Source of the DNA: Vicia villosa
Lineage: Eukaryota; Streptophyta; Magnoliopsida; Fabales; Fabaceae
DNA: 64,000 nucleotides
Assembly (NCBI RefSeq): GCF_029867415.1
Contig: NC_081185.1
Span: forward strand, 130,085,848-130,149,847
Reading direction: 5' to 3'
The notes below the pieces were generated by a model. The model searched no databases. It had not been told where the DNA came from and was given only the letters and a program-made list of their open reading frames with translations. Positions 46,931 to 58,260 of the stretch are shown here, piece by piece; the first letter of the stretch is position 1, and the number at the start of each line of letters is the position of its first letter. The position numbers and the translations under genes are program-made.

Positions 46931-47406
46931 CACTTGATTATTTTCTAAAAAGATATTTAAATTTTTTAAATATGAAGTGGTAGTATCAAATTTAAAATAA
47001 AATGTAGAGTAAATTAATTATATAATTTAATTAATTAAAATAAATATAATTGATTAATATTTTAACATGATCATTTTAACAACGTCATTTTTGTTAATTT
47101 AATAAGCTAATCTATTTCTTTCTTCTTTATATTCCCCCCTTTATCACCACTAGTATAGTCTATAATCTGATTCGGGGATCAACTCTGACATCAAATGGAT
47201 TGATATATTTACCCCTTTTATTATACTAAACAATCATTCTAATCTACTCTATATTTATTTCTCTCTTTTTTCACTCTCATCTATTTGTCTCATCGCATTT
47301 TCTTAGAACCAAATAAAGCCTTAATGGATTTAGACCCAAGATCAAGATGATAAAAACATGAAATTCGTTCACAAAACCATCGTGTCTTATTAGTATTATT
47401 TCTCTT
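46931..47406. other. AT-rich, no gene
   Basis: Intergenic AT-rich DNA. No gene or repeat that I can define. Confidence 0.55.
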
Positions 47407-48103
47407 ACAAATAGAGCTGGCAAAATGGATTAGTCCATATGGCCCGGCCCGTCAGCCTGAAAAATCATAGAATTTTGGCCTTAAAATTATAGTCCATATT
47501 TTTCAGGTCTTTTTAGTCCAGTTTCGAAAAGCCTGCTATCCATTAAGGCTAGTCCATATGGGCCGTGGGTAGCCCATTAGGCCCACATAATTATAAAATT
47601 TTAAAAAATATATTACTATTTATATTATCTTACTCCAAAATAGCATATTGATTTTTCTCACCTTCCTCAATTTTATGTCAATTTTATTCAATCTTTCTCT
47701 TTTAAATATTATACTTTAATATAATCAACATTTTTTCATCGTATTATATTAGTTTTTCTCTTGTAATAAATATTCAAGTATTATTTTATACAATTTAGAC
47801 ATATATTGTATTTAGAAACATATAATATTTATAAGAGATAATATAGTATTTAAAAATGTATTATGTTTAAAATAACATAATTTTTAATTTTATTTATTTT
47901 ATGGAGTTTTTATTTTAATTTTGTAAAATAAAAAAAAAATCATTTAAAACCGGATAGCCCGAAGTCCTTCTAGAATCGGACTCGGGTAGTAAATTTTGAA
48001 CCCGTATTACACAGAGTCTTTTTGACCCGACCCAAAAAAATCCAAAACCCACTAAAACCGACGTGTTTAAGGCTGGGTAGCCCATATTAATAGTTCTACT
48101 TTC
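47407..48103. repeat. Possible degenerate hAT-type element
   Basis: Starts AGAGCTGGCAAAATGG. The inverse of the right end reads AGAACTATTAATATGG. Subterminal parts contain GGCCCGGCCCGTC and GACCCGACCC words, as in other plant nonautonomous hAT elements of the GCTGGCAA group. Flanking 8-mers match only partly, so the boundaries are uncertain. No coding content. Confidence 0.45.
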
Positions 48104-49369
48104 AATATCGTAACTTTAACTTTATATTTCTTTTAAAGAAAACATAATGTTAAAATTTGAAATTGAGTAAAACCCTAAGTAAGAAGGTACATGCATGAGT
48201 GTGTTGTGTCGGTAATGATAATACACACTTTACTAGGGCTGCACAAATTATCCGGTTAGAAGAAACCGATCCATAACCATATTCAAACCATATTAAAAAA
48301 ACCGGAATATGTAATAACCGGTTATGATTGCATCCATTTATTTTTTAGAAATCAGTTTGGTTTTATAACCGGTTGAAATATTAAACAACTGTATCCAAAT
48401 TTTTAGCTGACTCATTTCATTTTAGTGGCACACCATTAAAGTAAATTGCATTTATAATATACTTTTAAATTTAAATTGCTTTTAAAATACAACGTGTAAA
48501 CGATATGGTACCATTAAAAATGTGTGCAGCATTATGAAATAAACTCTTCAAAATTGAATTTTGGTGGATGCAACAATTGCCTTAATAATTGATTTATGAT
48601 CTGTTTGTAGTATATATATTGTTTAACGAGTAACGAATTTTGTTAAATAAAAGAATCTTTTAAAAAAAAATATTTTAACTGAAAAATGTATTTCAGTTTT
48701 GTTTATCTAAAACAAATTTGAAGTATTTTCATTTATTTATTATAATTTTTAAATGATAAATATTTAAATAATTTCTCATAAAATTTGTTTTAAAAACATA
48801 ATTGTTTAAAAAATATGTAATTTTACTATGTTTAATTTTTAAACAATAAATATTTAAATTATAATAAATTAATTTAAATTTAAATTATAATAAATTAATT
48901 TTAAAATAATTCCAGTTACTTCATAATAAATTCTAATAAAAATCTTATCAAAGAAAAAAATCTAATAAAATTAATTTTAAAATAGATTAATTGATATGCA
49001 ATGTTAGTATAAAAAAATTTACATCATTGGCGCATCACATTCATTCATAGAAGATATTTTAGATGTGATTAAAGAAAAAATCAAATATATATAAAAATTA
49101 AACAATTAGACATTTTAAATGTGATTAAAGAAAAAGTTAAACATATATAAAAATTTAATAGTTATAATTGACTAACAGTATAAAAATTCTTTATGCTATC
49201 AATGTATATCAATTAAATTCTTTATAAAATTTAAAATTAAAATTAATTTTTGTTCAAAAGCTGTAGCAAATGTGCATATTACTTTTTTTGTTAATAAATT
49301 TTTTTTCGTCAAGTTGGAAGCAGAACAAGTGCATATTACTTTTGTTAATAAAATTTATTAACAAAAGTA

Positions 49370-50991
49370 AATTTTATGGACACAGGCCACAGCTGCACAA
49401 TTTCTGAGTTGTAGCAGGGATAAACTTCCCTTCAAATTTCTAGGAATTTCGGTTGGAGTAAACCCGAGAAGGATAGAGTCTTGGAAGGATGTTGTGAGTA
49501 GTGTCAAAAACAGGTTATCAGGGTGGAAGTCGCGACTTCTATCAATTGGGGGCAAAGTCACACTTCTTAACTCAGTGTTGTCTAGTCTCCCAATTTATAC
49601 TATGTCATTTTACCGTGCTCCCGTCAAGGTTATCAAAGAGTTAATAAGTATTCAGAGTTGCTTTCTTTGGGGTGGAACCGAAGATAAAAGAACAATAAAT
49701 TGGGTTAGTTGGCACAATATCTGTAAACCCAAATCGGAGGGTGGTTTGGGCGTCAAACATATCGGCCATTTCAATAACGCGCTTTTGTCTAAATGGAAAT
49801 GGCGGTTATTGACAGAAGGGGCAGCGATGTGGAGTCTCATTTTAAAAGCTAGATACGGAGATGTTCATAAAGCTGTGTTTATGGGTGCAATGTTTAAGTC
49901 GGAAAAGAAACATTCAGTCTGGTGGAAAGACATGATGGTGGCAAGCATACATAATTCTAACTTTGTTGATTGTTTTGCAGGTAACATTTCTTGTGGGCTA
50001 GGTGTTGGTAATTCTATACCATTCTGGTTTGGCAGATGGTTGGGTGGCAGTACATTAAAGCAACTATTTCCCTTGCTGTTCAGCTTATCAAACAATCAGC
50101 GCGGGTTCGTGAGCGAAATGGGTGCGTGGCATGGGCAGCTGTGGTCTTGGGATCTTCACATAGAAGCTGGAAATCTTTTAGATAATCCACTTGCAGTTAT
50201 GGAGGCTTTGGAGCTGGTGGAGATTTTGGCCGATATTAATCCAATAGTGGGTGGTTCGGATTCTTTTAAGTGGTGGCCAAATACCGACGGGATCTTTTCC
50301 GTGAAGAGTTGTACATCTTCCTTGAGAGAGCATCAATTGGAGAGGGTGGTAGATGTGAATAGTTTAGCGGTGTTAAAAAGGTTTTGGGATACTGCGGTTC
50401 CATCAAAAATAAAATTTTTTGGGTGGCGTCTTATATTAAACCGTCTGCCGGTGCGGGACCAATTAGCGCATAGAAACATTATTCATAGGGAAGAAGATAA
50501 GCTCTGTGTGTTCTGTGCAGCAGAGATCGAAGACATTGATCATCTTTTTTTCAAATGTCCTTTCTCCAAACAAGTGTGGTCGAATATCGCTTTATGGCTG
50601 GATGTTAATTTGGTGGGTGAGCAGGGTGGATACATGCATCTGGAGCAGTTCATTTTAAGTTTGATTGGTAAGATGCCAAAGCAGATAGTGTGTTTGGTTT
50701 GGTTAACAACAGTTTGGTCTATTTGGAATGCAAGAAACAACTTCATGTTCAACAATGAGGATGTTGTTCTAGATGAAGTTATAGTTAATATTAAAGTGGT
50801 TTCTTGGATTTGGTTAGTGATAGGTACTAAGACAGGAAAATGTAATCCATTATTTTTCTGGTTTCAAGCACCTTTAGATATACTAAAAGGTGCCTAATTT
50901 CTCTGCTTAACTCTGTAATGGTTTTTGGGTTGTTGGTACTGCTAGTACCTCTCCCAGCTTATTAATCAATTTGGCTTATCAAAAAAAAAAA
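49370..50991 (+). pseudogene. L1-like LINE, 5' truncated
   Basis: Open from about 49374 to 50897 without a stop. It starts inside the RT C-terminus (FLGISVGVNPRRIESWKDVV, then LSGWKSRLLSIGGKVTLLNS) and continues through SLPIYTMSFYRAP, CFLWGG, WHNICKPKSEGGLGVKHIG and WWKDM. The zf-RVT part is VPSKIKFFGWRLILNRLPVR, CVFCAAEIEDIDHLFFKCPF and VWSIWNARNNFMFNN. The RT catalytic motif lies beyond the truncation. The 3' UTR ends TTGGCTTATC plus an A run at 50981-50991. The lack of lesions suggests a fairly recent insertion. An internal ATG at 49494 is not a true start. Confidence 0.92.
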
Positions 50992-51186
50992 GTACTATAG
51001 ATGATTTTTCAATTAATTTTCCATTAAATTTTCATCAGGATAAGTATAATACTGAAGTGTTACTTTCATTAAAACCGGTTATAAAACCGGTTATGTTTTG
51101 CTTAAACCAGTTGTAAAAAGGAAATTTCTTTCTCTACCTCCCTCTTTTCTTGGTCACCTCTGATAAAAAACCCAAAATACCCTCAC

Positions 51187-51432
51187 TTCGGAAATGCATT
51201 TTCGAAACGTTTTTTTTTTCAAAATTTGTCTTATTTCGGAAATGCACTTCCGAAAACACGAAAAAAATGTGTTTTCGGAGATGCATTTCCGAAAACACCC
51301 CTTTTTTGAGTTTTCGGAGATGCATTTTCGAAAACACCTTTTTTTTTTAGGAGAGGGTGTCTTCGGAGATGCATATCCGAAATATTCCAAGACCAAATTG
51401 GTCTTGAAATGTTTCGGATATATACTTCCGAA
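51187..51432. repeat. Left palindrome cluster, six 20-mers
   Basis: Positions 51187, 51235, 51274, 51313, 51362 and 51413. All keep TTCGG...CGAA ends. The last (TTCGGATATATACTTCCGAA) is the most diverged. Spacing is about 39-51 bp. Confidence 0.92.
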
Positions 51433-52324
51433 AGAATTCAATAATTATTAAAAAATTAAAATCTAGTTGAATCAATACAATTAATAGGTATAAAATCAAG
51501 GTGAATCAATAAAATGAAGGTGAATCAAAATTTCCTAAACAATTTTAAAGTTCAAAATTATTTTTAACTTATATAAATCAAAAACATTTTAATTCCATAA
51601 GTAAATTTTGAATTATATAGAATTAAATATAAAATTTATTCATTAAATAAAATTAAGACAAAATCTTTTTTTAATTTTTTTAAACTAAATAAAAAATTAT
51701 AACTTATTTTTAATTATGAATCAGAATAGAAATATATAAATATATAATAATAATTATTAATTTTGTATGTGAAATATATAAATATATAATATATAAATAT
51801 ATAATAATTAATATATAAATATATAAATATATAATAATTATTATAAATTAAAACACTCATTTTTTTAATTTTTATAATTATTATATAAATATATAAATAT
51901 ATTTATAATTAATATATAATAATTATTATATAAATATATAAATATATAAATATATAATAATTTTTATAAATATATAATAATTATTATAATTATTATATAA
52001 ATATATAAATTAAAACACTCATTTTTTTAATTTTTTTGTAAATACATAATAATTATTATAAATATATAAATATATAAATAAAAAATTATAACTCATCTTG
52101 TAAGTGAAATTATTTTAGTTTTTTTAATTAAAATTATTTTAAATTTTAAAATATGAATCAGAATAGAAATATATAATAATTATTATTCATAACTCATAAA
52201 TTATATCAAAATATATAATTATTATTATTATACATTACTCATAAATTATATCAAATTTATGATATATGAATTAATTAATATCCTAAAATTAATTTTTGGG
52301 ATTTTTAGATTTTTTTTTTGTTTT

Positions 52325-52440
52325 TTCGGAGATGCATCTCCGAATTAATCAAAATCTCAACTTTTGGGATTTTTTCGGAAATGCACTTCCGAAGTCTGGA
52401 AAAATTTAAAAAAAAAATATTTCGGAAATGCATTTCCGAA
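52325..52440. repeat. Right palindrome cluster, three 20-mers
   Basis: Positions 52325 (TTCGGAGATGCATCTCCGAA), 52374 and 52421 (TTCGGAAATGCATTTCCGAA). The first and third are perfect palindromes; the second has one mismatch pair. Spacing is 47-49 bp. Confidence 0.93.
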
Positions 52441-52604
52441 GCAGGGGTAAAGTGGGGTTTTCGCTGGGGGTAACCCCATAGGGAGGTGGGTAAAGAAAAA
52501 ATCTTATAAAAAATGGTTTTTAAATCCAATCCATATTATTGGTTATTATGTGGATATGGTTTGGGTAATAGAAAATCCAAACCATGAACACCCCACACTT
52601 TACT

Positions 52605-53780
52605 GCATACGTAATATACTATCCATTTACTCCTACCCATTTTTAAATGCCCTACCAACTAAAACAATCATATTATCATAGTGTATCTGTCAACAAATCA
52701 CTAGCTTATATGTAAGTGGATTAATGACCCACTATTTGAAATTTGCGTCTTGTTGTCAATTTTCTTCTTGCACTAACATACAATTTATTCTTAAATCTTA
52801 TTTAAATAAATATTAACTTAATCAAAATTATTTTAAATCATCCTTAAACTAAACACAAGCTAAATTTGTTACAGATACGGTACGGTGATACACGTTACGA
52901 TATCATGCGCATTTTTATGACCTTATCCAAATAGTAGAACTTATGACGTGTCATAAATCTTTCATCACATGAGGACAAGTGTCAAATGAATGGATTGGAA
53001 AAATTAAATGAAAAATTCTTAGTTGAACACGGATATAAAAAATTATTTTACACACAACGATTCACAAAATTTTAATTAATTAAAAAATAAATTAATAATT
53101 TTTTCTCTTCTTTATAATCTCAATCACGGTATAAATCCAATTAAAAATAAAATTAAAATAATAATAAATTAAAAAATTATTCTCTTTTTATTGGTTGTAC
53201 CTAAGAAATAGATTTAGGATCATGTCCATAAAAAATTTCTCTAATTTTTATTTGTCGTTTTCAATTAGCACAAACTTGCACCTTGGGAACTGTGAACTAA
53301 TGAAATGGAACTGAAAAGTTACTAGTACTTTTTTGTTTGAGTGAGTGGAAATGGCACGTCAAGTGAAAAACGGCATTTGGCAAAAAAAAAAAAAAATGAA
53401 ATACCATGTCTCACAAATCATATCTTTAAATGTAAAAGAAAGTTGCTTAAATAGTTAAATCAAAAGAATACTTTTTATTTTTCTAAATAAAATAAAAATT
53501 TAATTATAAAAAATAAATATTTAAAGTTTTTTTTAAAATAACCATATTATAAAATAAAAATATTTATATAATTTAAGTTGTTTTCCATTTAACCGTTTGA
53601 ATGACAAGTTAGATAAATTGGCGTCTTTAATGAAGCAAACTAATACAATTGACCTATACTCTTTCTTATTTAAAGGGGACGTCAATTCATCGGCGGCTTC
53701 CATTATATGTTTTTTTAAATTAATAATAAAATATTATATTTTAATTGGTACTATTTTGTATAAATAGATGTATGATATTG
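52605..53780. other. AT-rich, no gene
   Basis: Intergenic DNA. No coding homology or defined repeats seen. Confidence 0.6.
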
Positions 53781-54190
53781 AATCATTTTTCACACATCTA
53801 TTGAGTTTCTTCTTCATTTGTTCTAACATGAGTAGTAAAAGACATGAGTGTGTTTTTTATTCAATAACCAAGCCTTTGATGAAGATGTGTTTTTGGGTTA
53901 ATTGGAGTTTCGAGCAACTTGATCCTTTGGTTAGACTGAGAGATTAATGATAGTGAAAAAGATAGAAGAATTGACATACTTGTTTCATACATCTCTATTG
54001 CGGATGCCAATGATGATATTCAGCGTATGTGGGTGCCAGTTAAAGATGATTATGACGTCAGAGATATAATATCTACACTAGATGATATTATTTTGACTAT
54101 TGTATGCTTCTAGATATGTTGTAGTGTTACGTCTTTTTATTTGTTGTTTTAGGTGTGTTTGTGTTCGTTTTGTTGTAACCAAAAGTTGTT
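53780..54190 (+). other. Unrecognised gene-like remnant
   Basis: A short readable stretch begins MSSKRHECVFYSITKPLMKM at 53829 and stops after about 40 codons. A second patch near 54005 reads DANDDIQRMWVPVKDDYDV. It lies next to a MULE transposase relic and could be part of the same element. I cannot assign a family. Confidence 0.3.
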
Positions 54191-54199
54191 ATCTATATT

Positions 54200-54520
54200 A
54201 AATTCCTAGGTTACAAAAATTAAGAAGGTTTGTTATGACATGGCCCAATCGCTGACCCTCGTTAAATGCCCTAGTCCATTTCTCCACTAGAATATTATCG
54301 ACCCATCTAAAAGCATCCGCGCATTTGACAATCTAATTTTTTCGCGGTAGTGTTTGAATGATGGTTGATTTAAAACATACCATGCGTTCATAACGTTTTT
54401 TAGAAGACACTTGTCTTTGATTTTCTGCATGAAAATTTATGCAATATGTCTAATGCATTTGACATGTGTAGAAGGTGAATTTTGCCGACCCTTATCAATA
54501 TTATTGTACGCAATATAAAT
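54200..54520 (-). pseudogene. MULE transposase fragment
   Basis: The minus strand, with frame changes, reads CIRHIAQIFMQKIKDKCLLK, NAWYVLNQPSFKHYREKIRL and EKWTRAFNEGQRLGHVITNL. These match the region after the MULE DDE domain (family pattern HIAQNF...W...A..G.R.GH.T.N). Catalytic residues are not in this piece. Confidence 0.7.
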
Positions 54521-54529
54521 AGATCACTA

Positions 54530-54835
54530 CAACAAAAATCAATTTAGGCAACTGTCGCTATGCGAAAAATCACAGAGTCGCCATCGAACGTTATTTATCC
54601 CAACAGGGAAAGAAAAACATCGAGAAAACCTTAGAAGAAAATGGTCTCACAACCAAAACTCGGGTATGGAAGTCAGTTATGCAAGGGGGAGGTATTAGCA
54701 CCCCTCACATCCGTTGTACTCTATGGGATCTGCTCTGGTTGTTCTTATCAAAGGGTGTGTATATCTAATGTTGAAATTAAAAACAAAAAAGTTTTTATTA
54801 TTAAGCTCGCCAGGATTTGTATATCTAAAGTGTGT
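54530..54835. other. Possible gypsy-type LTR/leader fragment
   Basis: CACAGAGTCGCCATCGAACG, then GGGGGAGGTATTAGCACCCC, resembles a conserved phrase in long plant gypsy elements (AGAGTCGCCACC ... TTAGCACCC). Only a weak family memory supports it. Confidence 0.35.
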
Positions 54836-55260
54836 CTGCTCTGATGCCAATTGAAATTCTAGTTTGTTCGCAAGACAGATGTTCCACACAATGTGTGGGA
54901 CAATGTGTATAACTTACTTATAACAAATTGACATATAATAGAAAATAAAAATGATTAGACGATAAAGAACACAGAGGATTGTTAACCCAGTTTAGTGCAC
55001 CGTCACCTATGTCTGAGGGGCTTTTAATCCAAGAAAGGAAATTCACTTTCAATAGTATTAGTACAAATATGATAAACCCTTGTTCAATGCCTCTCTTTCT
55101 AATACTACCAGTGACTTTTTATTTAAGACTCTCTCTAAATATGAGAAACTCTCTCATTTTTTCTCAATAACTAAACATGGTATTAATATTTTTAACGCAA
55201 CTTTCACAATTTACCAAAGCAAATTATCCCTCGCTCACATCAAATGTTTTCACCCCCTTT
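54836..55260 (-). repeat. Copia LTR fragment plus primer site (minus)
   Basis: TGCTCTGATGCCAAT (54838-54850 region) is the complement of a TTGGCATCAGAGCA primer site. The LTR sequence that follows aligns by eye with the LTR at 1672-2957. It is truncated near 55260. Confidence 0.65.
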
Positions 55261-55930
55261 TATCATAAAAGAAAGGTGTATGAAAGATATTTGAGAAAGT
55301 GATAAGATAGTTTAATTTAGATATAGTGCCAAGCAAAACTTGTAACATAGAATGTATAGAAAATAAGAAGCACAATAGTACATCAAAAATAAATATATTT
55401 GATTGATAATGATCAAAATCAAACTTAAATAAAATAGTTACACAAATCAAGGAATGTTAAAAGCAGGTGAAGCAATTCCTATCATATATTCTTGGAGAGT
55501 ATTTCCATGACTAGGTTAAATGACAATTTTAACTCGGTAAACTCAATTTTAACTAGGTTTACATAGACTAGCTTCTTCGCATACTTAAAGTATTTATACT
55601 ATTTTACCCTCTAAAGAGACTTATTAAGATTCCATAAGAAGAGGAGTTTTTAAGATAAAATATGTTTATAGGTTTAAGATTAGGATGAAAGAAATGGAGA
55701 AATTGGTTGATTTTAAAGCGGATAAAAATAATGAGGTGATGTGTGTCGGTGGGTGAGGTGATTTTCTTGTGTAGGAGTGTTTGTGAATTTTAATAGATTC
55801 TCAAAAAAGGTGAAGAAAGATATATTCAATCATATTTTTTTGATCCTATTGTATTCTTGCTATATTAGTTTTACTGTTTGCTAATTTTACTTCTACAGCA
55901 ATTTAAGTCTTTGATAATTATAATTGATAT
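55261..55930. other. No gene seen
   Basis: AT-rich sequence between LTR remnants. No supported gene. Confidence 0.55.
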
Positions 55931-55939
55931 GATTGTTTT

Positions 55940-56400
55940 GAAGGTTCAATAAAACATAAGAAACGGGGGGTTGAATTGGGTTTTAAGATTAAATCTTTTT
56001 CGCCCACCCAAACACAAAACAAGTCAAATACAACAATGATAAAAAAAAACACAAGTACTTTTATCTTAGTTCCCTTTTAACTAGGTTACCTAGTTCATCC
56101 GCCAATGTGATTTATCCTTCTCAATAAGGACTTATTCTCTCTCCAAATCAGAATAACTGAGAAACTTCCGACCCTCCCCCCTTAAAGGTGTCAAATCGAT
56201 TCAAAACACGTTAGAAAAGCCCAAAAAAAAGACCCATCGTGCACACGATGGCTGTCTTATATCATGTATGATAAAATCACGTGCGCGATAGTTGTGCGAT
56301 GGCCTGTGCAATAAAATCACGCGTGTGATGGCGCACGATTCCTTGTATGATGACGTGTCACGCACGTGATGCTGTGTGATACGTTACGTGATTATTCCAC
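55940..56400 (-). repeat. LTR-end relic with CGTGCGAT palindrome words
   Basis: AAACGGGGGGTTGAATTGGG at 55961-55980 is the reverse complement of the CAATTCAACCCCCC end of Sirevirus-like LTRs. Further right, 56237-56395 contains repeated near-palindromes such as ATCGTGCACACGAT, ATCACGTGCGCGAT and ATCACGCGTGTGAT. Confidence 0.55.
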
Positions 56401-56826
56401 TGACTTTTGCGATTTTGCTCCATTTTTCATCTTATTTTCCCCAAGTCCTTATTTTTTTCATACTTAGTGATTTTTGCATCTTTCTTCGGCCTTTATGCTT
56501 CATATATGTTCATCTTTAACGGATTTTGCTCAAATTTCTCAACGAAATATACGTAATGACCAAGTGTCATCATTTCTCTTTATTATTTTCTTTATTTTTT
56601 TGCTATTTTGCATTTAGACTCATTACTACTTATCACTTTTTATCTTGTCATATGGGGAGAATTCGTAATGTGGGTCTAGATTTAATTTATGTGATTTATG
56701 ATATTTTTGGTATCGTGTAATGTTGCTGGGGGAGAACAAACAAAAGGAGGAAACCACTGATCCACTTTACTTCGGCTTAATATCAACTGAATTCCAATTA
56801 AAAATTTTGTAAGATTTCTAAGCATA

Positions 56827-57780
56827 AAAAAGGGGGAGATTGAAGTTACTTTGCCTCCTAGTGTGTTTTACATAGTTTATGTTTTGTTGCTTGTCAATTC
56901 AGCCTTTAGGTTTATTGGTCGTAATTGAGTCTCCTCACATAGCTGCACATTCTAGAGTTGAGTGTTAAATCGATTTTACACATGCATAAATCTAACTATT
57001 TGCTTAAAGTCAATGTAATAGGGCTCTAATCAACTAGTCATAGTTTTGGATCAAGAAACACATAAAAACATTATTTAAATCATGGCAAATTTTGTTCAAA
57101 TAAACACTTCATTTTTTGTAAAATTTTAGCCTTTAGGTTTATTAGTCATAATTGAGTCTCCTCACATAGGTGCACATTCTAGAGATGAGTGTTAAATCGA
57201 TTTTACGCATGCATAAATCTAACTATTTGCTTAGAGTCAATGCAATATGGCTTTAGTCAACTGGTCATAGTTTTGGATCAAGAAACACATAAAAGCATGA
57301 TTTAAATCGTGTCAAATTTTGTTAAAATAAACACTTCATTTTTTGTAAAATTATACTTTTTGAAGTGTGATTCGAATAAGAGAATTGGATGACTCAAATA
57401 AAAAATTGAATATAAAGATTAGAAATTGACTCTGTATTTTTGGTTTAAATCATGAAAAACGGTGACTTGAATCGAAAATTGAATTTGAAAAACAGGATTT
57501 TACCTTTATAATTCTGACTCGAATCACAAAAAAGTCTGACTAGAATCATGAATGTCTTAATTCGAATCACAATATGGCTTGACTCGAATCAAAATTTGAA
57601 TATAGGTTTTTGATTTTGTTTAAGTATTTCTGATTCGAATCATGGATTTGTATTACTCAAATAAATGACTCGAATCAGGACATGGTCATATTCAATCATA
57701 GAAGCAGTTTTCTGTCTTTTTAATTCTTGATTGAAATAATTCACTCACTCGACTCTAACAAAACCATTTTCTCTTGAATT
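56827..57780 (+). repeat. Polypurine tract and LTR relic (plus)
   Basis: AAAAAAGGGGGAGAT (56826-56840) directly precedes TGAAGTTACTTTGCC (56841), the usual junction of polypurine tract and 3' LTR. The LTR includes two 226-227 bp tandem units (56901-57127 and 57128-57353; shared AGCCTTTAGGTTTATT and CTAACTATTTGCTTA). A region follows with about nine GACTCGAATCA-like words (57360-57720). Its end is not defined. Confidence 0.6.
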
Positions 57781-58260
57781 AAATCAAATGGGATCCCCCC
57801 CCCCTCATTTTTATGCATAATCTCCAACGCTATAAATCATTTTCTAAATCCATCACATAGCATGCATATGAATTTGAGGGTCATAGCACACATAACACAT
57901 TTTTCTCTCAAACTTTCAAAAATCATTTTGAGTTTTTTTTGAGATTGCATCTGAAATTTCACTTCATTTTCAACCTCTAGCTCCAATCCTTGTCGTTTTA
58001 GTTTAGCTTCTCAACCTTGGGAGTGGGATCTGTGTGAGGAGGTTTGTTTGGTTTTAACATTTTGTAAAGGTTTGAAGATTTGTGGTTGGTAGTTTTTGTG
58101 TGGTTATGGCTGGGATTGACATTCCAGTAGGAAAAAGAAGAATTTGTTTTCTCCAATATTGCTTTAATAGAACTGTGTAAATGTTGCTATCAATAGAGCT
58201 AGAGTCCATATTACGTTCATAAAAATTTGTTGGATGAGAATATGGAGTAAGAAAACATTC
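57781..58260. other. LTR-like leader region, no gene
   Basis: CGCTATAAATCATTTTC at 57828 could be the promoter/R region of the same LTR. The rest is non-repetitive. No coding frame. Confidence 0.4.

Larger units (their letters stand above)
51120..52503. mobile_element. MULE-type MITE with palindrome clusters
   Basis: Termini GGAAATTTCTTTCTCTACC and, inverted, GATTTTTTCTTTACCCACC agree at 16 of 23 positions including CCTCCC. Flanking 9-mers TTGTAAAAA (51111-51119) and TTATAAAAA (52504-52512) differ at one base. Both ends carry copies of a 20-bp palindrome of consensus TTCGGARATGCATYTCCGAA. The 900-bp centre is extremely AT-rich with ATATAAATATATAA repeats. No coding capacity. Confidence 0.72.
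48235..52594. mobile_element. TIR element hosting later insertions
   Basis: The left end AGGGCTGCAC and the inverted right end GGGGTGTTCA are flanked by the identical 10-mer ACACTTTACT (48225-48234 and 52595-52604). Subterminal regions on both sides share ACCATAT/ATATGGT and CCGGTTAT words. A LINE (49370-50991) and a MITE (51120-52503) have inserted inside; without them about 1.35 kb remains, all AT-rich and noncoding. Family (hAT or Mutator-like) is uncertain because the 10-bp repeat fits neither standard exactly. Confidence 0.65.

Noticed and set aside
46531..46983. 150-codon plus-strand frame
   Set aside because: Antisense shadow of the LINE zf-RVT frame on the minus strand.
51187..52440. 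CRISPR array from regularly spaced palindromes
   Set aside because: Eukaryotic context, only 19-31 bp of AT-rich or homopolymer sequence between copies, and the repeats lie symmetrically at the ends of a TIR element.
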